Below are positions 1 to 9,028 of a stretch of DNA of 64,000 bases, in pieces. Both the position numbers and the translations under genes were made by a program. The stretch is from Mycolicibacterium phocaicum (GTDB lineage Bacteria > Actinomycetota > Actinomycetes > Mycobacteriales > Mycobacteriaceae), in NCBI RefSeq assembly GCF_010731115.1, contig NZ_AP022616.1:248001-312000 (forward strand). Direction: 5' to 3'. The first letter of the stretch is position 1; each line of letters begins with the position of its first letter. The notes beneath the pieces are model-generated. The model searched no databases, was not told where the DNA came from, and worked only from the letters and a program-made list of their open reading frames with translations.

Positions 1-54
1 CGGCGTTGCCCGACCCGGGCTGCGACGCCGGCCGCGGTGCTGCAAGAGTCGTCA
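1..54 (-). CDS. N-terminus of a divergent gene running off the left edge
   Basis: An open minus-strand frame starts at an ATG at 54-52 and stays open to the window edge (18 codons, beginning MTTLAAPRPASQ). A good promoter hexamer, TAGATT on the minus strand at 72-67, lies about 12 nt upstream of the ATG and would give a very short leader. In M. tuberculosis the genes left of bioA also run on the opposite strand, which fits. Too little is present to assign a product. The call rests on the promoter, the open frame and synteny only. Confidence 0.35.
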
Positions 55-153
55 TGGTCGGATGTCAATCTACCCAAGATCCAGGTCTGGTTCATGTAAC
101 GGCGAGTCGCCCGCCCGCTGAGTAGGCCGGTTTCGACGTGCCTGCGGGGCGAT

Positions 154-159
154 TAGGCT
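154..159 (+). promoter_or_regulatory. -10 hexamer of the bioA promoter
   Basis: TAGGCT fits the mycobacterial TANNNT -10 consensus and lies 8 nt before the GTG at 168. That spacing gives a leaderless or nearly leaderless bioA mRNA and favours the GTG at 168 over the GTG at 138, which would lie upstream of the transcript start. No Shine-Dalgarno sequence precedes either GTG. Confidence 0.5.
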
Positions 160-167
160 CGGTCCTC

Positions 168-1460
168 GTGCCAGCGCTGAACCCTGCCGAAATCTCGGCG
201 ATCGACACCGCCCACATCTGGCACCCGTACAGCACCATCGGCGACGAGGCTTTGCCGGCGGTGGTTGCCACCGAGGCGCACGGCATCATGCTGACCCTCA
301 TCCACGAGGGCCGCCCGGTGCAGGTCATCGACGCGATGAGCTCGTGGTGGACGGCGGTGCACGGACACGGGCACCCGGTGCTCGACGCCGCGATCACGCA
401 GCAGCTGAGCCGGATGAACCACGTCATGTTCGGCGGCCTCACGCATGAGCCGGCGGCACGACTGGCGCAGCTGCTCGTCGAGATCACCCCGGCCGGTCTG
501 GACACGGTGTTCTTCTCGGACTCGGGCTCGGTGTCCGTCGAGGTCGCCGCGAAGATGGCGCTGCAGTACCAGCGCAGCCTCGGCCGTCCCGGCCGGCACA
601 AGCTGATGACGTGGCGCGGCGGGTACCACGGCGACACCTTCACCCCGATGAGCGTCTGCGACCCCGACGGTGGCATGCACTCCATCTGGACCGATGTCCT
701 GATGCCCCAGATCTTCGCGCCGCGGGTACCCGCCGAATTCGACCTCGCCTACGTCGAGGCCTTCGAGGCCCAACTGGCCGCGCATGTCGATGAACTCGCC
801 GCCGTCATCGTCGAGCCGGTGGTCCAGGGCGCCGGCGGCATGAGGTTCCACGACCCGCGGTACCTGACGGCGCTGCGCGACATCTGCACGCGGCACGGCG
901 TGCTGCTGATCTTCGACGAGATCGCGACCGGTTTCGGGCGCACCGGGGAGTTGTTCGCCGCGGACCACGCCGGCGTCAGCCCCGACATCATGTGCGTCGG
1001 CAAGGCGCTGACCGGTGGCTATGTCACGCTGGCGGCGACGCTGTGCACCGGGGAGATCGCGCGGGTGATCAGCTCCGGCGAGCCGGGCGCACTGATGCAC
1101 GGGCCGACGTTCATGGCCAACGCGCTGGCGTGCGCGGTATCGGTGGCAGCCGTCGAGCTGCTGCTGAGTCAGGACTGGAAGGCGCGGGTCGCGGAGATCG
1201 CGGAGGGGCTGCGGCGTGGTCTGGCGCCGGCCGCCGACCTGGCGTCGGTCGCCGATGTGCGCGTGCTGGGCGCCATCGGCGTCGTCGAGATGCGTGAACC
1301 GGTGAACATGGCGCTCGCCACGGTCACCGCGATCGAGCATGGGCTGTGGCTACGGCCCTTCGGCAAGCTGGTGTACGTGATGCCGCCCTTCATCTGCACG
1401 CCGGAGGAGATCGACCAGATCACCTCCGGTGTGGTCGCCGTTGCCCGTGCGTTAACCTGA
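168..1460 (+). CDS. bioA: Adenosylmethionine-8-amino-7-oxononanoate aminotransferase BioA
   Basis: PLP-dependent class III aminotransferase that converts 8-amino-7-oxononanoate (KAPA) to 7,8-diaminopelargonate using S-adenosylmethionine, the antepenultimate step of biotin synthesis. About 430 aa, close to the 437 aa of the M. tuberculosis protein. Visible family motifs are WHPYSTIG near the N-terminus, [16 protein letters not shown], the glycine-rich [15 protein letters not shown], the cofactor Asp in [14 protein letters not shown] and the Schiff-base lysine in [10 protein letters not shown]. An in-frame GTG at 138 would add 10 residues; 168 is preferred because of the -10 hexamer at 154-159. 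First gene of bioA-bioF-bioD; its TGA stop lies inside the BioQ operator. Confidence 0.95.
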   Translation: MPALNPAEISAIDTAHIWHPYSTIGDEALPAVVATEAHGIMLTLIHEGRPVQVIDAMSSWWTAVHGHGHPVLDAAITQQLSRMNHVMFGGLTHEPAARLAQLLVEITPAGLDTVFFSDSGSVSVEVAAKMALQYQRSLGRPGRHKLMTWRGGYHGDTFTPMSVCDPDGGMHSIWTDVLMPQIFAPRVPAEFDLAYVEAFEAQLAAHVDELAAVIVEPVVQGAGGMRFHDPRYLTALRDICTRHGVLLIFDEIATGFGRTGELFAADHAGVSPDIMCVGKALTGGYVTLAATLCTGEIARVISSGEPGALMHGPTFMANALACAVSVAAVELLLSQDWKARVAEIAEGLRRGLAPAADLASVADVRVLGAIGVVEMREPVNMALATVTAIEHGLWLRPFGKLVYVMPPFICTPEEIDQITSGVVAVARALT

Positions 1461-1470
1461 ACACCGTTCA
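1458..1470 (+). promoter_or_regulatory. BioQ operator upstream of bioF
   Basis: TGAACACCGTTCA is a perfect 5-3-5 inverted repeat matching the palindrome known for the mycobacterial TetR-family biotin regulator BioQ. Its first three bases are the TGA stop codon of bioA. It lies 27 nt before the bioF start, so it can control an internal bioFD promoter even when bioA is transcribed separately. Nearly the same box lies between bioQ and bioB. Confidence 0.8.
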
Positions 1471-1496
1471 ATAGCCCTTGAGTCAGGAGCGCGCCG

Positions 1497-2639
1497 ATGA
1501 CCGAGCACTCGCCGCTGGCCTGGCTCGCTGATGTCGAACGCAAGCGCCGAGCCGCGGGCCTGCGCCGGTCGCTGCGGGTCCGGCCCGCGGTGGCCACCGA
1601 ACTGGACCTGGCGTCCAACGACTATCTCGGCCTGACGCAGCATCCCGCCGTCATCGAGGGCGGCGTGACGGCGCTGCACACCTGGGGTGCGGGCTCCGGC
1701 GGATCGCGTCTGGTGACCGGCAACACCGAATTGCACGAGGACTTCGAGGCCGAGCTGGCCGCATTCATGGGCGCCGAGTCGGCGCTGGTGTTCTCGTCCG
1801 GCTATACCGCCAACATCGCCGCGGTGGCGGCGCTGTCGGGCCCCGGCTCTCTGGTCGTGTCCGACGCCTACAGCCACGCGTCGCTGGTGGACGCCTGTCG
1901 GCTGTCCCGGGCGCGGGTGGTGGTATCCCCGCACAACGATGTCGGCGCCGTCGAGACCGCGCTGGTCAGCCGGTCCGAGGAGCGCGCCGTCGTGATCACC
2001 GATTCGGTGTTCTCCACCGACGGTGCCCTGGCCCCGCTGCGCGCCCTGCACGAGGTGTGTCGCCGGCACGGCGCGCTGCTGATCGTCGACGAGGCCCACG
2101 GCCTCGGCGTGCGCGGCACCGGCGGCCGCGGACTGGTGCACGAGGTCGGTCTGGCCGGCGAGCCCGACATCGTGGTGACGACGACGCTGTCCAAGTCGCT
2201 CGGCAGCCAGGGCGGCGCGGTGCTCGGCCCGGCGGCGGTGCGGGCACACCTGATCGACGCCGCGCGCACGTTCATCTTCGACACCGGTCTGGCCCCGGCG
2301 GCTGTCGGCGCCGCGCAAGCCGCGCTGCAGGTCCTCATCGCCGAGCCGTGGCGGGCGCAGGCCGTGCTGACCCACGCCGCGACCCTGGCCCGGTTCGGCG
2401 GCGCCGTCCACACGCCTGATTCCGCCGTCGTCTCGGTGATCCTGGGCGACCCCGAGGTCGCGCTGGCCGCCGCCTCGGCGTGCCTGGACCGCGGGGTCCG
2501 GGTCGGCTGCTTCCGCCCGCCGTCGGTGCCGGCCGGCACCTCGCGGCTGCGCCTGACCGCGCGCGCGTCGCTCGATGATGCCGAGCTCGACCTGGCCGGG
2601 CGGGTGCTCGGCGAGGTGCTCGCGCTGGTGCAGTCGTGA
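1497..2639 (+). CDS. bioF: 8-amino-7-oxononanoate synthase BioF
   Basis: PLP-dependent alpha-oxoamine synthase that condenses L-alanine with a pimeloyl thioester, releasing CO2 to form KAPA, the first committed biotin step. 380 aa, normal for the family. Hallmarks: [14 protein letters not shown] near the N-terminus, the Gly-rich [12 protein letters not shown] loop, [13 protein letters not shown] with the PLP-binding Asp and His, and the Schiff-base Lys in [17 protein letters not shown] ribosome site precedes the ATG. The gene overlaps bioD by a GTGA junction, so the two are probably translationally coupled, under the BioQ box at 1458-1470. Confidence 0.95.
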   Translation: MTEHSPLAWLADVERKRRAAGLRRSLRVRPAVATELDLASNDYLGLTQHPAVIEGGVTALHTWGAGSGGSRLVTGNTELHEDFEAELAAFMGAESALVFSSGYTANIAAVAALSGPGSLVVSDAYSHASLVDACRLSRARVVVSPHNDVGAVETALVSRSEERAVVITDSVFSTDGALAPLRALHEVCRRHGALLIVDEAHGLGVRGTGGRGLVHEVGLAGEPDIVVTTTLSKSLGSQGGAVLGPAAVRAHLIDAARTFIFDTGLAPAAVGAAQAALQVLIAEPWRAQAVLTHAATLARFGGAVHTPDSAVVSVILGDPEVALAAASACLDRGVRVGCFRPPSVPAGTSRLRLTARASLDDAELDLAGRVLGEVLALVQS

Positions 2640-3328
2640 CGCTGCTGCTGGTCGCCGGGACCGATACCGGCGTCGGGAAGACCATTGCCACCGCGGCGCT
2701 GGCCAGTGCCGCCCGTCAAGCGGGTCTGGACGTCGCGGTCTGCAAGGCGGTGCAGACCGGAATCTCGCCGGCCGCCGGCCACGGTGACGACGATCTGGCC
2801 GAGGTGGGACGCCTCGCGGAGGTCACGTCGCTCGTGCCGGGTTGGCGGTACCCCGAACCGCTCGCGCCCGTCGCGGCGGCCCAACTGGCCGGGATGACGC
2901 TGCCGTCGCGCGACGAACTGGTCGCGCTGGTCCGGAACGTGGACCGGCCCCGGCAGCTGACCCTCGTCGAGGGCGCCGGGGGACTCCTCGTGCAACTCGG
3001 CGCCGACGGCACGACGCTGCGCGACCTGGCCGTCGAACTCGGGGCCGCGGTGCTGGTCGTCGTCGCACCGGGGCTGGGCACCCTCAACCACACCGGACTC
3101 ACCGTGGAATCGCTGGCCGCGCACAGCATCGCGTGCGCCGGACTGGTGATCGGCAGTTGGCCGCAGGAGCCGGGGCTCGCGGAAGCATCCAACCGGGGTG
3201 CGCTCGCGGACATCGCTCCGGTGCGCGCGGTGCTGCCCGACGGCGCGGGCCGGTTGTCGCCCGGGGAGTTCGCCGCGGTGAGCGCGAAAGCGTTTGATCC
3301 ACAATGGGTTTCGAGCCTGGTCGGCTGA
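2636..3328 (+). CDS. bioD: Dethiobiotin synthetase BioD
   Basis: ATP-dependent carboxylase that closes the ureido ring of 7,8-diaminopelargonate to give dethiobiotin. 230 aa. The P-loop GTDTGVGKT is at residues 8-16, followed by the CKAVQTG and [11 protein letters not shown] segments typical of the family. The GTG start overlaps the bioF stop (GTGA). The product is the substrate of BioB, encoded 1.4 kb downstream, so the two biotin loci together cover KAPA to biotin. Confidence 0.94.
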   Translation: MTLLLVAGTDTGVGKTIATAALASAARQAGLDVAVCKAVQTGISPAAGHGDDDLAEVGRLAEVTSLVPGWRYPEPLAPVAAAQLAGMTLPSRDELVALVRNVDRPRQLTLVEGAGGLLVQLGADGTTLRDLAVELGAAVLVVVAPGLGTLNHTGLTVESLAAHSIACAGLVIGSWPQEPGLAEASNRGALADIAPVRAVLPDGAGRLSPGEFAAVSAKAFDPQWVSSLVG

Positions 3329-3329
3329 C

Positions 3330-3845
3330 ATGGTGCACTCGGTCGAGCTGCTGTTCGACCTCGACACCGAGGCCGTGATCAGGCGCGCCTGGGACGACCT
3401 GCGCGCGGCGGGGATCGTCGCGCAGCCGCCCGCAGCTCGTCCGCACGCCACCCTGTGTGTCGCGCAGCAGATCGATGAGGCGGTCCTGCCGGCGCTGGCC
3501 GGCATCGGCGACAGGTTCCCGTTCCCGGTTCGCCTCGGTGCCACGTTGGTATTCGGTCGCTCCGCCGGAATCCTTGCGCGACTCGTGGTGCCCAGCGTCG
3601 AGCTACTCGCGTTGCACGCCGAGGTCTGCCGGCTCAGCGCACCGCACCTGCGGCCGGGCCCCATGCCGCATACCGAACCGGGCGACTGGACGCCGCACGT
3701 CACCCTGGCGCGCCGGGTCCCGCCGGACCGGCTTGCCCGCGCCCTCGGTATCGCCGGCCGGCCTGCCGAGATCAACGCCACTGCCGGCGGGCTGCGGCTG
3801 TGGAACGGCAACGAGCGCACGGAGATTCAGATCGGTGTGAGCTGA
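3330..3845 (+). CDS. 2'-5' RNA ligase / cyclic phosphodiesterase-like protein
   Basis: About 171 aa from the ATG at 3330, one base after the bioD stop. Two HxTx motifs, HATLC near residue 38 and HVTLA near residue 121, are the paired catalytic His-Thr signature of the 2H phosphoesterase superfamily (LigT-like). Members act on 2',3'-cyclic or 2'-5' phosphodiester bonds; the natural substrate here is unknown. It corresponds by position to M. tuberculosis Rv1571, which also follows bioD. Tight spacing puts it in the bioFD transcript, though nothing in the protein suggests a biotin role. Confidence 0.75.
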   Translation: MVHSVELLFDLDTEAVIRRAWDDLRAAGIVAQPPAARPHATLCVAQQIDEAVLPALAGIGDRFPFPVRLGATLVFGRSAGILARLVVPSVELLALHAEVCRLSAPHLRPGPMPHTEPGDWTPHVTLARRVPPDRLARALGIAGRPAEINATAGGLRLWNGNERTEIQIGVS

Positions 3846-4092
3846 GGCTGGTCCGTCTCGGGCTGTGGTCCTGGCCGACCCACGCGCAGGAGTCGCCGCA
3901 ATACCTGGCTTCATTTGCGAGGCTGTCGAACCGCTCGTGATTGCAGCCAGGTACTTCTCGAGACCACCGGACGTCCCTCAGTGCAATAACCGCAGGCAAA
4001 TCCCAACGTGATTGCACGCATGGACATTTCGATTCCCGGTGACGATTTCTACTGGTACTCGAATCCTGACTGCGCCGGGTGGCCTTGACGGT
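3846..4092. other. Intergenic gap between the bioD operon and bioQ
   Basis: No convincing gene, repeat or promoter is visible in these 247 bp, which separate two gene ends pointing at each other. In M. tuberculosis H37Rv the interval between Rv1571 and bioB is where the phiRv1 prophage sits in a 13E12-type repeat. Nothing resembling that repeat or an att core is evident here. Confidence 0.5.
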
Positions 4093-4704
4093 TTACCGCG
4101 CACGCAGGGCGTCAACCGACGGCGTCCGGTCATCACTGTGCGCCGCGAGGCCGTCGACAAGCAGGTCCAGGCCGAAAGTGAAACGGCCACCGGCATTTTC
4201 GGACCACACCGCGTCGCTGTCGGCCACGGTGGCGCCGGCGGCGTCCCATTGGATGCGGGACTGCTCGTCGGCGGTGAAGCCAAGCACGTAGTAGACGATG
4301 GTGCGGGCCGCGAGGTCGGCGTCATGGGCCGTCAGCCCCGATTCGGCACATGCGTCGGTGAGGGCCGCCACGATGCGGCTCAGCTCGGCGGATCGGCCGG
4401 CGGAGAAACTGGCCGAGACCAGCTCGGCGCCGTCGGTCGCGGACAACAGCGCGTCGCGCAGCGCCGAGCACAGCGTCACGATGCGCTCAGGCCACTCGCC
4501 GGCCACCGCCACCGCGGCAGCCGATGCCAGCAGGCGGTCGGCCACCGCGCCGAGGAGCTCCTGTTTGTCGGCGAAATGCCAGTACAGAGCGCCGGGGCTG
4601 ACGCTCAGTTCCCGCGCCAGCCTGCGCATGGTCAGGTCGGCGATCCCGTAGTTGTCCAGGATTTCGGCGGCCTTGGCCACCACGTCGCTTCGGTGCAGTT
4701 GCAC
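4093..4704 (-). CDS. bioQ: TetR-family biotin repressor BioQ
   Basis: 203-aa TetR-family regulator with an N-terminal helix-turn-helix (DLTMRRLARELSVSPGALYWHF, residues about 19-40, read as separate short motifs MRRLARELSVS and GALYWHF). It is divergent from bioB and the two share a BioQ palindrome only 11 nt from its GTG start, so it should repress both itself and bioB. In M. smegmatis the equivalent protein BioQ controls biotin genes through the same palindrome. The C-terminal ligand domain shows no motif I can assign; how biotin status is sensed is not evident. Confidence 0.88.
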   Translation of the reverse strand: MQLHRSDVVAKAAEILDNYGIADLTMRRLARELSVSPGALYWHFADKQELLGAVADRLLASAAAVAVAGEWPERIVTLCSALRDALLSATDGAELVSASFSAGRSAELSRIVAALTDACAESGLTAHDADLAARTIVYYVLGFTADEQSRIQWDAAGATVADSDAVWSENAGGRFTFGLDLLVDGLAAHSDDRTPSVDALRAR

Positions 4705-4714
4705 GTCTGTATCC

Positions 4715-4727
4715 TAAACACCGTTCA
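4715..4727 (+). promoter_or_regulatory. BioQ operator shared by bioQ and bioB
   Basis: TAAACACCGTTCA differs at one position from the perfect palindrome at 1458-1470 (TGAACACCGTTCA). It lies in the 61-bp divergent region between bioQ and bioB, 11 nt from the bioQ start and 38 nt from the bioB ATG. That placement fits simultaneous autorepression and repression of bioB. Confidence 0.78.
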
Positions 4728-4756
4728 AGTTGTAGGCCGCAGTCGGCCTGAAGTAA

Positions 4757-5773
<1,017 letters not shown>

Positions 5774-5784
5774 AACTAGACGTG

Positions 5785-6024
5785 ATGACCAGAGAATTGC
5801 CCGCACCCGTCAGTGCCGGCAAGTTCAACGTGTACACCGGTGTCGCGGCGGATGCCGTCGACGGCGCCGTCATGCCGACCACGGCCCAGCTCGGGCTGGA
5901 GGCGCCCCGATGGTGTGCCGAATGCGGCCGCCGGATGGTGGTGCAGGTGCGCCCCGACGGTTGGTGGGCCAAGTGCTCGCGGCACGGGGTGGTGGACTCG
6001 AAGGACCTGGAAACCCAACGGTGA
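5785..6024 (+). CDS. bsaP: Biotin synthase auxiliary protein BsaP
   Basis: 79-aa protein, same length and position as M. tuberculosis Rv1590, the small protein reported to be required for mycobacterial BioB activity. The second half carries a Cys-X2-Cys (WCAECGRRM) and, after a WW-containing spacer, a Cys-X2-His (KCSRHG), a likely metal-binding ribbon. A GTG three bases earlier (5782) is an alternative start. It begins 11 nt after bioB and overlaps the next gene by GTGA, so it belongs to the bioB transcript. Gene context and the Cys pattern support the name; the mechanism cannot be read from the sequence. Confidence 0.82.
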   Translation: MTRELPAPVSAGKFNVYTGVAADAVDGAVMPTTAQLGLEAPRWCAECGRRMVVQVRPDGWWAKCSRHGVVDSKDLETQR

Positions 6025-6686
6025 CTCAGCCTGCTGAAACCGCTGCGGCGCCGAAGCTTTCGCATCGCGCCGCAGCGCTGCGGGTCGTCGTCGGTCTGAC
6101 GCTGACCGGCGCGCTCGGTGGCGTGCTGTGGGCGTTTCTCGCCCCGCCGGTCGACGCCGTCGTCGCGCTGACCAAGAAGGGCCAGCGCATTCACGGGTAC
6201 TTCGGTGACGAATCGGACCGGGTGTTTCTCGGCGGCGCGCTGGCCGTCGGTTTCCTGACGGTGATAGCCGTCGTGGCGGCGACGCTGGTGTGGCAGTGGC
6301 GCGCGCATCGCGGGCCGCTCCTGGCCGGCGCGCTGGCGCTCGGCAATGTGGCGGCCGCGGGCGCACTCACCGGTGTCGGTGCCGTCGTCGCGCATTTTCG
6401 TTACGGGACACCGGATCTCGCGGGCGCTCCGTTGTCTCCCGAGCATCGGGTGGGCTACCTCGTCGAGGCGCCGCCGGTGTTCTTCGGCCACTCGCCGTGG
6501 GTCATTGCGACGACGCTGATCTTCCCGGCCGGCATTGCCGCGTTGGTCTATCTGTTCTGCACGCTGGCGACCAAGCGCGACGATCTGGGCGGCTGGCCGC
6601 CGGTCGAGCCGGTCCGGCTACCGGCTGCCGCCGCTCCCGCGGCTACCGACGCCCAATCGGAAGTCCCAGCAGAACCTTCGTGCTGA
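6021..6686 (+). CDS. DUF2567-type membrane protein
   Basis: 221 aa from the GTG at 6021, which overlaps the bsaP stop. About four hydrophobic segments are visible (near residues 20-45, 75-98, 105-130 and 165-190), with a hydrophilic loop after the first that includes [11 protein letters not shown]. By position it matches Rv1591. No enzymatic motif is visible and the function is unknown; co-transcription with bioB-bsaP is likely from the overlap. Its last 44 bp overlap the end of the convergent lipase gene. Confidence 0.8.
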   Translation: MTQPAETAAAPKLSHRAAALRVVVGLTLTGALGGVLWAFLAPPVDAVVALTKKGQRIHGYFGDESDRVFLGGALAVGFLTVIAVVAATLVWQWRAHRGPLLAGALALGNVAAAGALTGVGAVVAHFRYGTPDLAGAPLSPEHRVGYLVEAPPVFFGHSPWVIATTLIFPAGIAALVYLFCTLATKRDDLGGWPPVEPVRLPAAAAPAATDAQSEVPAEPSC

Positions 6687-7971
6687 CGACGCCGAGCTTG
6701 AGCAGGCCGAGGTAGGTCGCCGGGTTCAGCAGGGCCGGCCACGAGGTTCGCACCGTGGGGCCCAGCGGCTTGCCGTCGAATCGTTCGGCCAGCCAATTCA
6801 GCGTCATCGGCGCGGCCAGCGGGTGCAGGGCGATGTGCTCGCTGAGGATGTCGCGGTGGTAGGTCACGTGCGAGCCGCCCATGACGTAGGTGTCGGTCAG
6901 CTCGTCGATGTTGCCGACGGAGATGACCTGGTCGTACACGGCCTGCATGATGAGCAGCGGCGGCGTCGGCGCCGTCTTGCCGAGCTTGATGCTCTCGAAG
7001 ACGTGCTGGACCTCGGGAGTGTCGAGCACCTCCTGCAGCGGCGACTTCAGCAGGCTGTCGAAGTCGAGTCCGGCGTGCCGGAGAACCGCCTCTGCGGTGG
7101 TCATGCCCTCGATGTTGCGCAGCATGGCCTTGCCGGCTTCGGTCGCGTGCTCGTGGATGATGCGGTTGAGGCCGGGGTAGATGTGCATCAGGGCCGCGAT
7201 CACCGTGGCGGGCAGGCCGGCTTTCGAGGTGCCGTTGAGCCGGCGGAACACCTCAGCCAGGTCGCCGACCGGCGAGCCGAGGGCGGCGCCGACGACGTTG
7301 AGTTCGGGTGCGTAGTTGGCGTACTCCTCCGCGGCCCAGGCACTGGCGAGGCCGCCACCCGAGTAGCCCCACAGGCCGATGGGCGCGTCGGCGTACAGGC
7401 CGAGCGATTCGGTGTTGATGGCGGCGCGCAGGCCGTCGAGGATGTGGTACCCGGGCTCGTGCGGGGCGCCCCAGATGCCGTCGGTGCCCTCGTGATCAGG
7501 GATGGACACCGCCCAGCCCTGCGCGAGGACCGCGGCAACGAGCATGTATTCGAGCTGCGCGACCGAGCCCAGGGCCCGCGAGCCGCGGCGCAGGGCGTAG
7601 GACGGGAAGCAGGCGTCGGAGACGGCGTCGATGGCGCACTGGTAGGACACGATGGGGCAGCGGGTGTCCGGGTTGTGGCCGACGGGCAGCAGGACGGTGG
7701 TCACCGCGGCCTGTGCGCTGCCGCCCAGATCGGTGCTGCGGTACAGCAGCTGCGTGGCGGTGACGCCTTGCGGGATGAGGCCCATGAAGCCGAGTTCGAC
7801 GTCGCGGGACCGCAGGACGGTGCCGGGGACGGTGAGCTCGAAGCCGACGGGCGGCACGTAGAACGTGTCCTCGCTGGGCCGCAGTGGGCGGATGCCGGGT
7901 CGAAGTTCCTCGTGGTACGGCTGGCCGATCCACTCGGCGTCGAACGCCCTGGCTGCGTTGCCCATGGTCAT
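6643..7971 (-). CDS. Secreted-lipase family alpha/beta hydrolase (Rv1592c-like)
   Basis: About 442 aa. The nucleophile elbow G-x-S-x-G is visible as [12 protein letters not shown] in the middle, with a plausible acid (AVYDQVIS) and histidine (SEHIALHP) toward the C-terminus, as in the LIP family related to Candida lipase A. The M. tuberculosis equivalent Rv1592c is lipase-annotated. Start chosen at the ATG at 7971, since a TTG at 8007 has no ribosome site; an ATG six bases further in is also possible. No clear signal peptide is seen, so export is doubtful. Two perfect palindromes (7986-8000, 8039-8058) lie just upstream. Confidence 0.85.
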   Translation of the reverse strand: MTMGNAARAFDAEWIGQPYHEELRPGIRPLRPSEDTFYVPPVGFELTVPGTVLRSRDVELGFMGLIPQGVTATQLLYRSTDLGGSAQAAVTTVLLPVGHNPDTRCPIVSYQCAIDAVSDACFPSYALRRGSRALGSVAQLEYMLVAAVLAQGWAVSIPDHEGTDGIWGAPHEPGYHILDGLRAAINTESLGLYADAPIGLWGYSGGGLASAWAAEEYANYAPELNVVGAALGSPVGDLAEVFRRLNGTSKAGLPATVIAALMHIYPGLNRIIHEHATEAGKAMLRNIEGMTTAEAVLRHAGLDFDSLLKSPLQEVLDTPEVQHVFESIKLGKTAPTPPLLIMQAVYDQVISVGNIDELTDTYVMGGSHVTYHRDILSEHIALHPLAAPMTLNWLAERFDGKPLGPTVRTSWPALLNPATYLGLLKLGVVSTKVLLGLPIGRR

Positions 7972-7985
7972 CGGGAAATCATGTC

Positions 7986-8000
7986 TTAAGGAACCCTTAA
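7986..8000. promoter_or_regulatory. Palindrome upstream of the lipase gene
   Basis: TTAAGG-AAC-CCTTAA is a perfect 6-3-6 inverted repeat 14 nt upstream of the preferred lipase start, AT-rich against a GC-rich background. Position and symmetry suggest a repressor or activator site. I do not recognise the regulator. Confidence 0.4.
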
Positions 8001-8038
8001 AAACCAATTCTGGCGCGCAAAATGTGGCCTGAAAGTGA

Positions 8039-8058
8039 CCTACGTCACGGTACGTAGG
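8039..8058. promoter_or_regulatory. 7-6-7 palindrome after nrtR
   Basis: CCTACGT-CACGGT-ACGTAGG is a perfect inverted repeat abutting the nrtR stop codon (8061-8059) and lying 67 nt before the lipase start on the same strand. It could be an operator for the lipase gene or a short terminator hairpin for nrtR; no U-tract follows, which favours an operator. Confidence 0.4.
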
Positions 8059-8751
8059 TTAACTAGGTGGGCGTAGCGCGGCGAACTCGTCCGTAACCCG
8101 GTATGTCGAGTCGGTGAACCGGTACAGCGCGGCGGGTCGGCCGCCGCTGCGGCCGGAGCGCGCCGTCGTGCCGGTCGGGGTGATGACGCCGCGCCGTGCC
8201 AGCACGCGCTGCAGATTGGTCGGGTCCACTGGGTGGCCCAGCGTGGCGGCGTAGATGTCCCGCAGCGTACTGAGGGTGAATTCCTTTGGCGCCAAAGCGA
8301 ATCCGATGTTGGTGTAGGACATCTTGGCCACCAGCCGGGCGTGGGCGTGGGTGATCATCGGACCGTGGTCGAAGGCCATGCCCGGTAGCGCCGACACCGG
8401 ATGCCAGCGCGTGTCGCTCGGCAGCTCGGGTGTTGCGGGGGAGGGCACCAGGCCCAGGAAGGTCGAGGCGATGGTGCGCGGCCCGGGCACCCGCTTGGGT
8501 TCGGAGAAGACGGCGAGCTGCTCGAGGTGGGTCAACTGGCGCAGGTCGACCTTCTCGGCGAGTTGACGCCGGACCGAACTGACCATGTCTTCGTCGTGCC
8601 GCAACTGACCGCCGGGCAGGGACCACGCGCCGCGTTGCGGCTCCATGGCGCGCTCCCACAGCAGCACGCTGAGCTGGGGCCTCTTGCTGTCGAGGTGGCG
8701 CACCTGGAACACGACGGCGAGCACTTCATGCGCAGTACCCACATCCGTCAC
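8059..8751 (-). CDS. nrtR: NUDIX-related NAD regulator NrtR
   Basis: 230-aa protein with an N-terminal NUDIX-like domain (residues about 8-140, including GAWSLPGGQLRHDEDM and RRQLAEKV) and a C-terminal winged helix (about 150-230). Several catalytic acidic positions of the NUDIX box are not conserved (RRQLAEKV in place of REL-EE), as expected for a regulator rather than a hydrolase. In M. smegmatis NrtR represses nadABC. The GTG start lies inside a 12-7-12 palindrome with a -10 hexamer in its centre, so the mRNA is probably leaderless and autorepressed. Unusually, it is 2.3 kb away from nadA; a decayed copy of its 5' end remains next to nadA. Confidence 0.88.
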   Translation of the reverse strand: MTDVGTAHEVLAVVFQVRHLDSKRPQLSVLLWERAMEPQRGAWSLPGGQLRHDEDMVSSVRRQLAEKVDLRQLTHLEQLAVFSEPKRVPGPRTIASTFLGLVPSPATPELPSDTRWHPVSALPGMAFDHGPMITHAHARLVAKMSYTNIGFALAPKEFTLSTLRDIYAATLGHPVDPTNLQRVLARRGVITPTGTTARSGRSGGRPAALYRFTDSTYRVTDEFAALRPPS

Positions 8752-8778
8752 GTTTTCGATTTTAAGTCGAAAACGTGA
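8748..8778. promoter_or_regulatory. NrtR operator and leaderless nrtR promoter
   Basis: Perfect inverted repeat with 12-bp arms (TCACGTTTTCGA / TCGAAAACGTGA) and a 7-bp spacer. On the minus strand the spacer contains TAAAAT (8764-8759), a good -10 hexamer 7 nt before the nrtR GTG (8751-8749). The same core, GTTTTCGA-N7-TCGAAAAC, recurs before nadA at 11005-11027. Bound regulator would cover both the -10 and the start codon of nrtR. Confidence 0.8.
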
Positions 8779-9028
8779 GATAGCAAAAGTTGACGTCGGC
8801 GACCGCGGTCATCGACGGTGCGCGTTGCTGTCAGTCGAACGGATGAAACTGCAGCAAACTATCGCAAGTGTCAACGACGCGAAAACAATACTGTTATATT
8901 GCCGAGGATTACCTGAAACACCTGATGGATAGGCGTATGTCGTCGTTGCGGAGCAGTGTTGCGGCGATTGCCGTCTCTTTCGGTTGATGGGTAGCAACGC
9001 AAATATATTTTCGGGGGTAAGAACTGGA
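8779..9028. other. AT-rich leader with promoter of the polysaccharide gene pair
   Basis: No supported gene in this stretch, which is clearly richer in A+T than its neighbours, especially 8860-9020. TATATT at 9004-9009 is a good -10 hexamer and GGGGG at 9013-9017 a weak ribosome site for the ATG at 9029. The composition fits imported DNA carrying its own promoter. Confidence 0.5.

Noticed and set aside
138..167. GTG at 138 as bioA start
   Set aside because: No ribosome site, and the likely -10 hexamer at 154-159 lies downstream of it; 168 is preferred although not proven.
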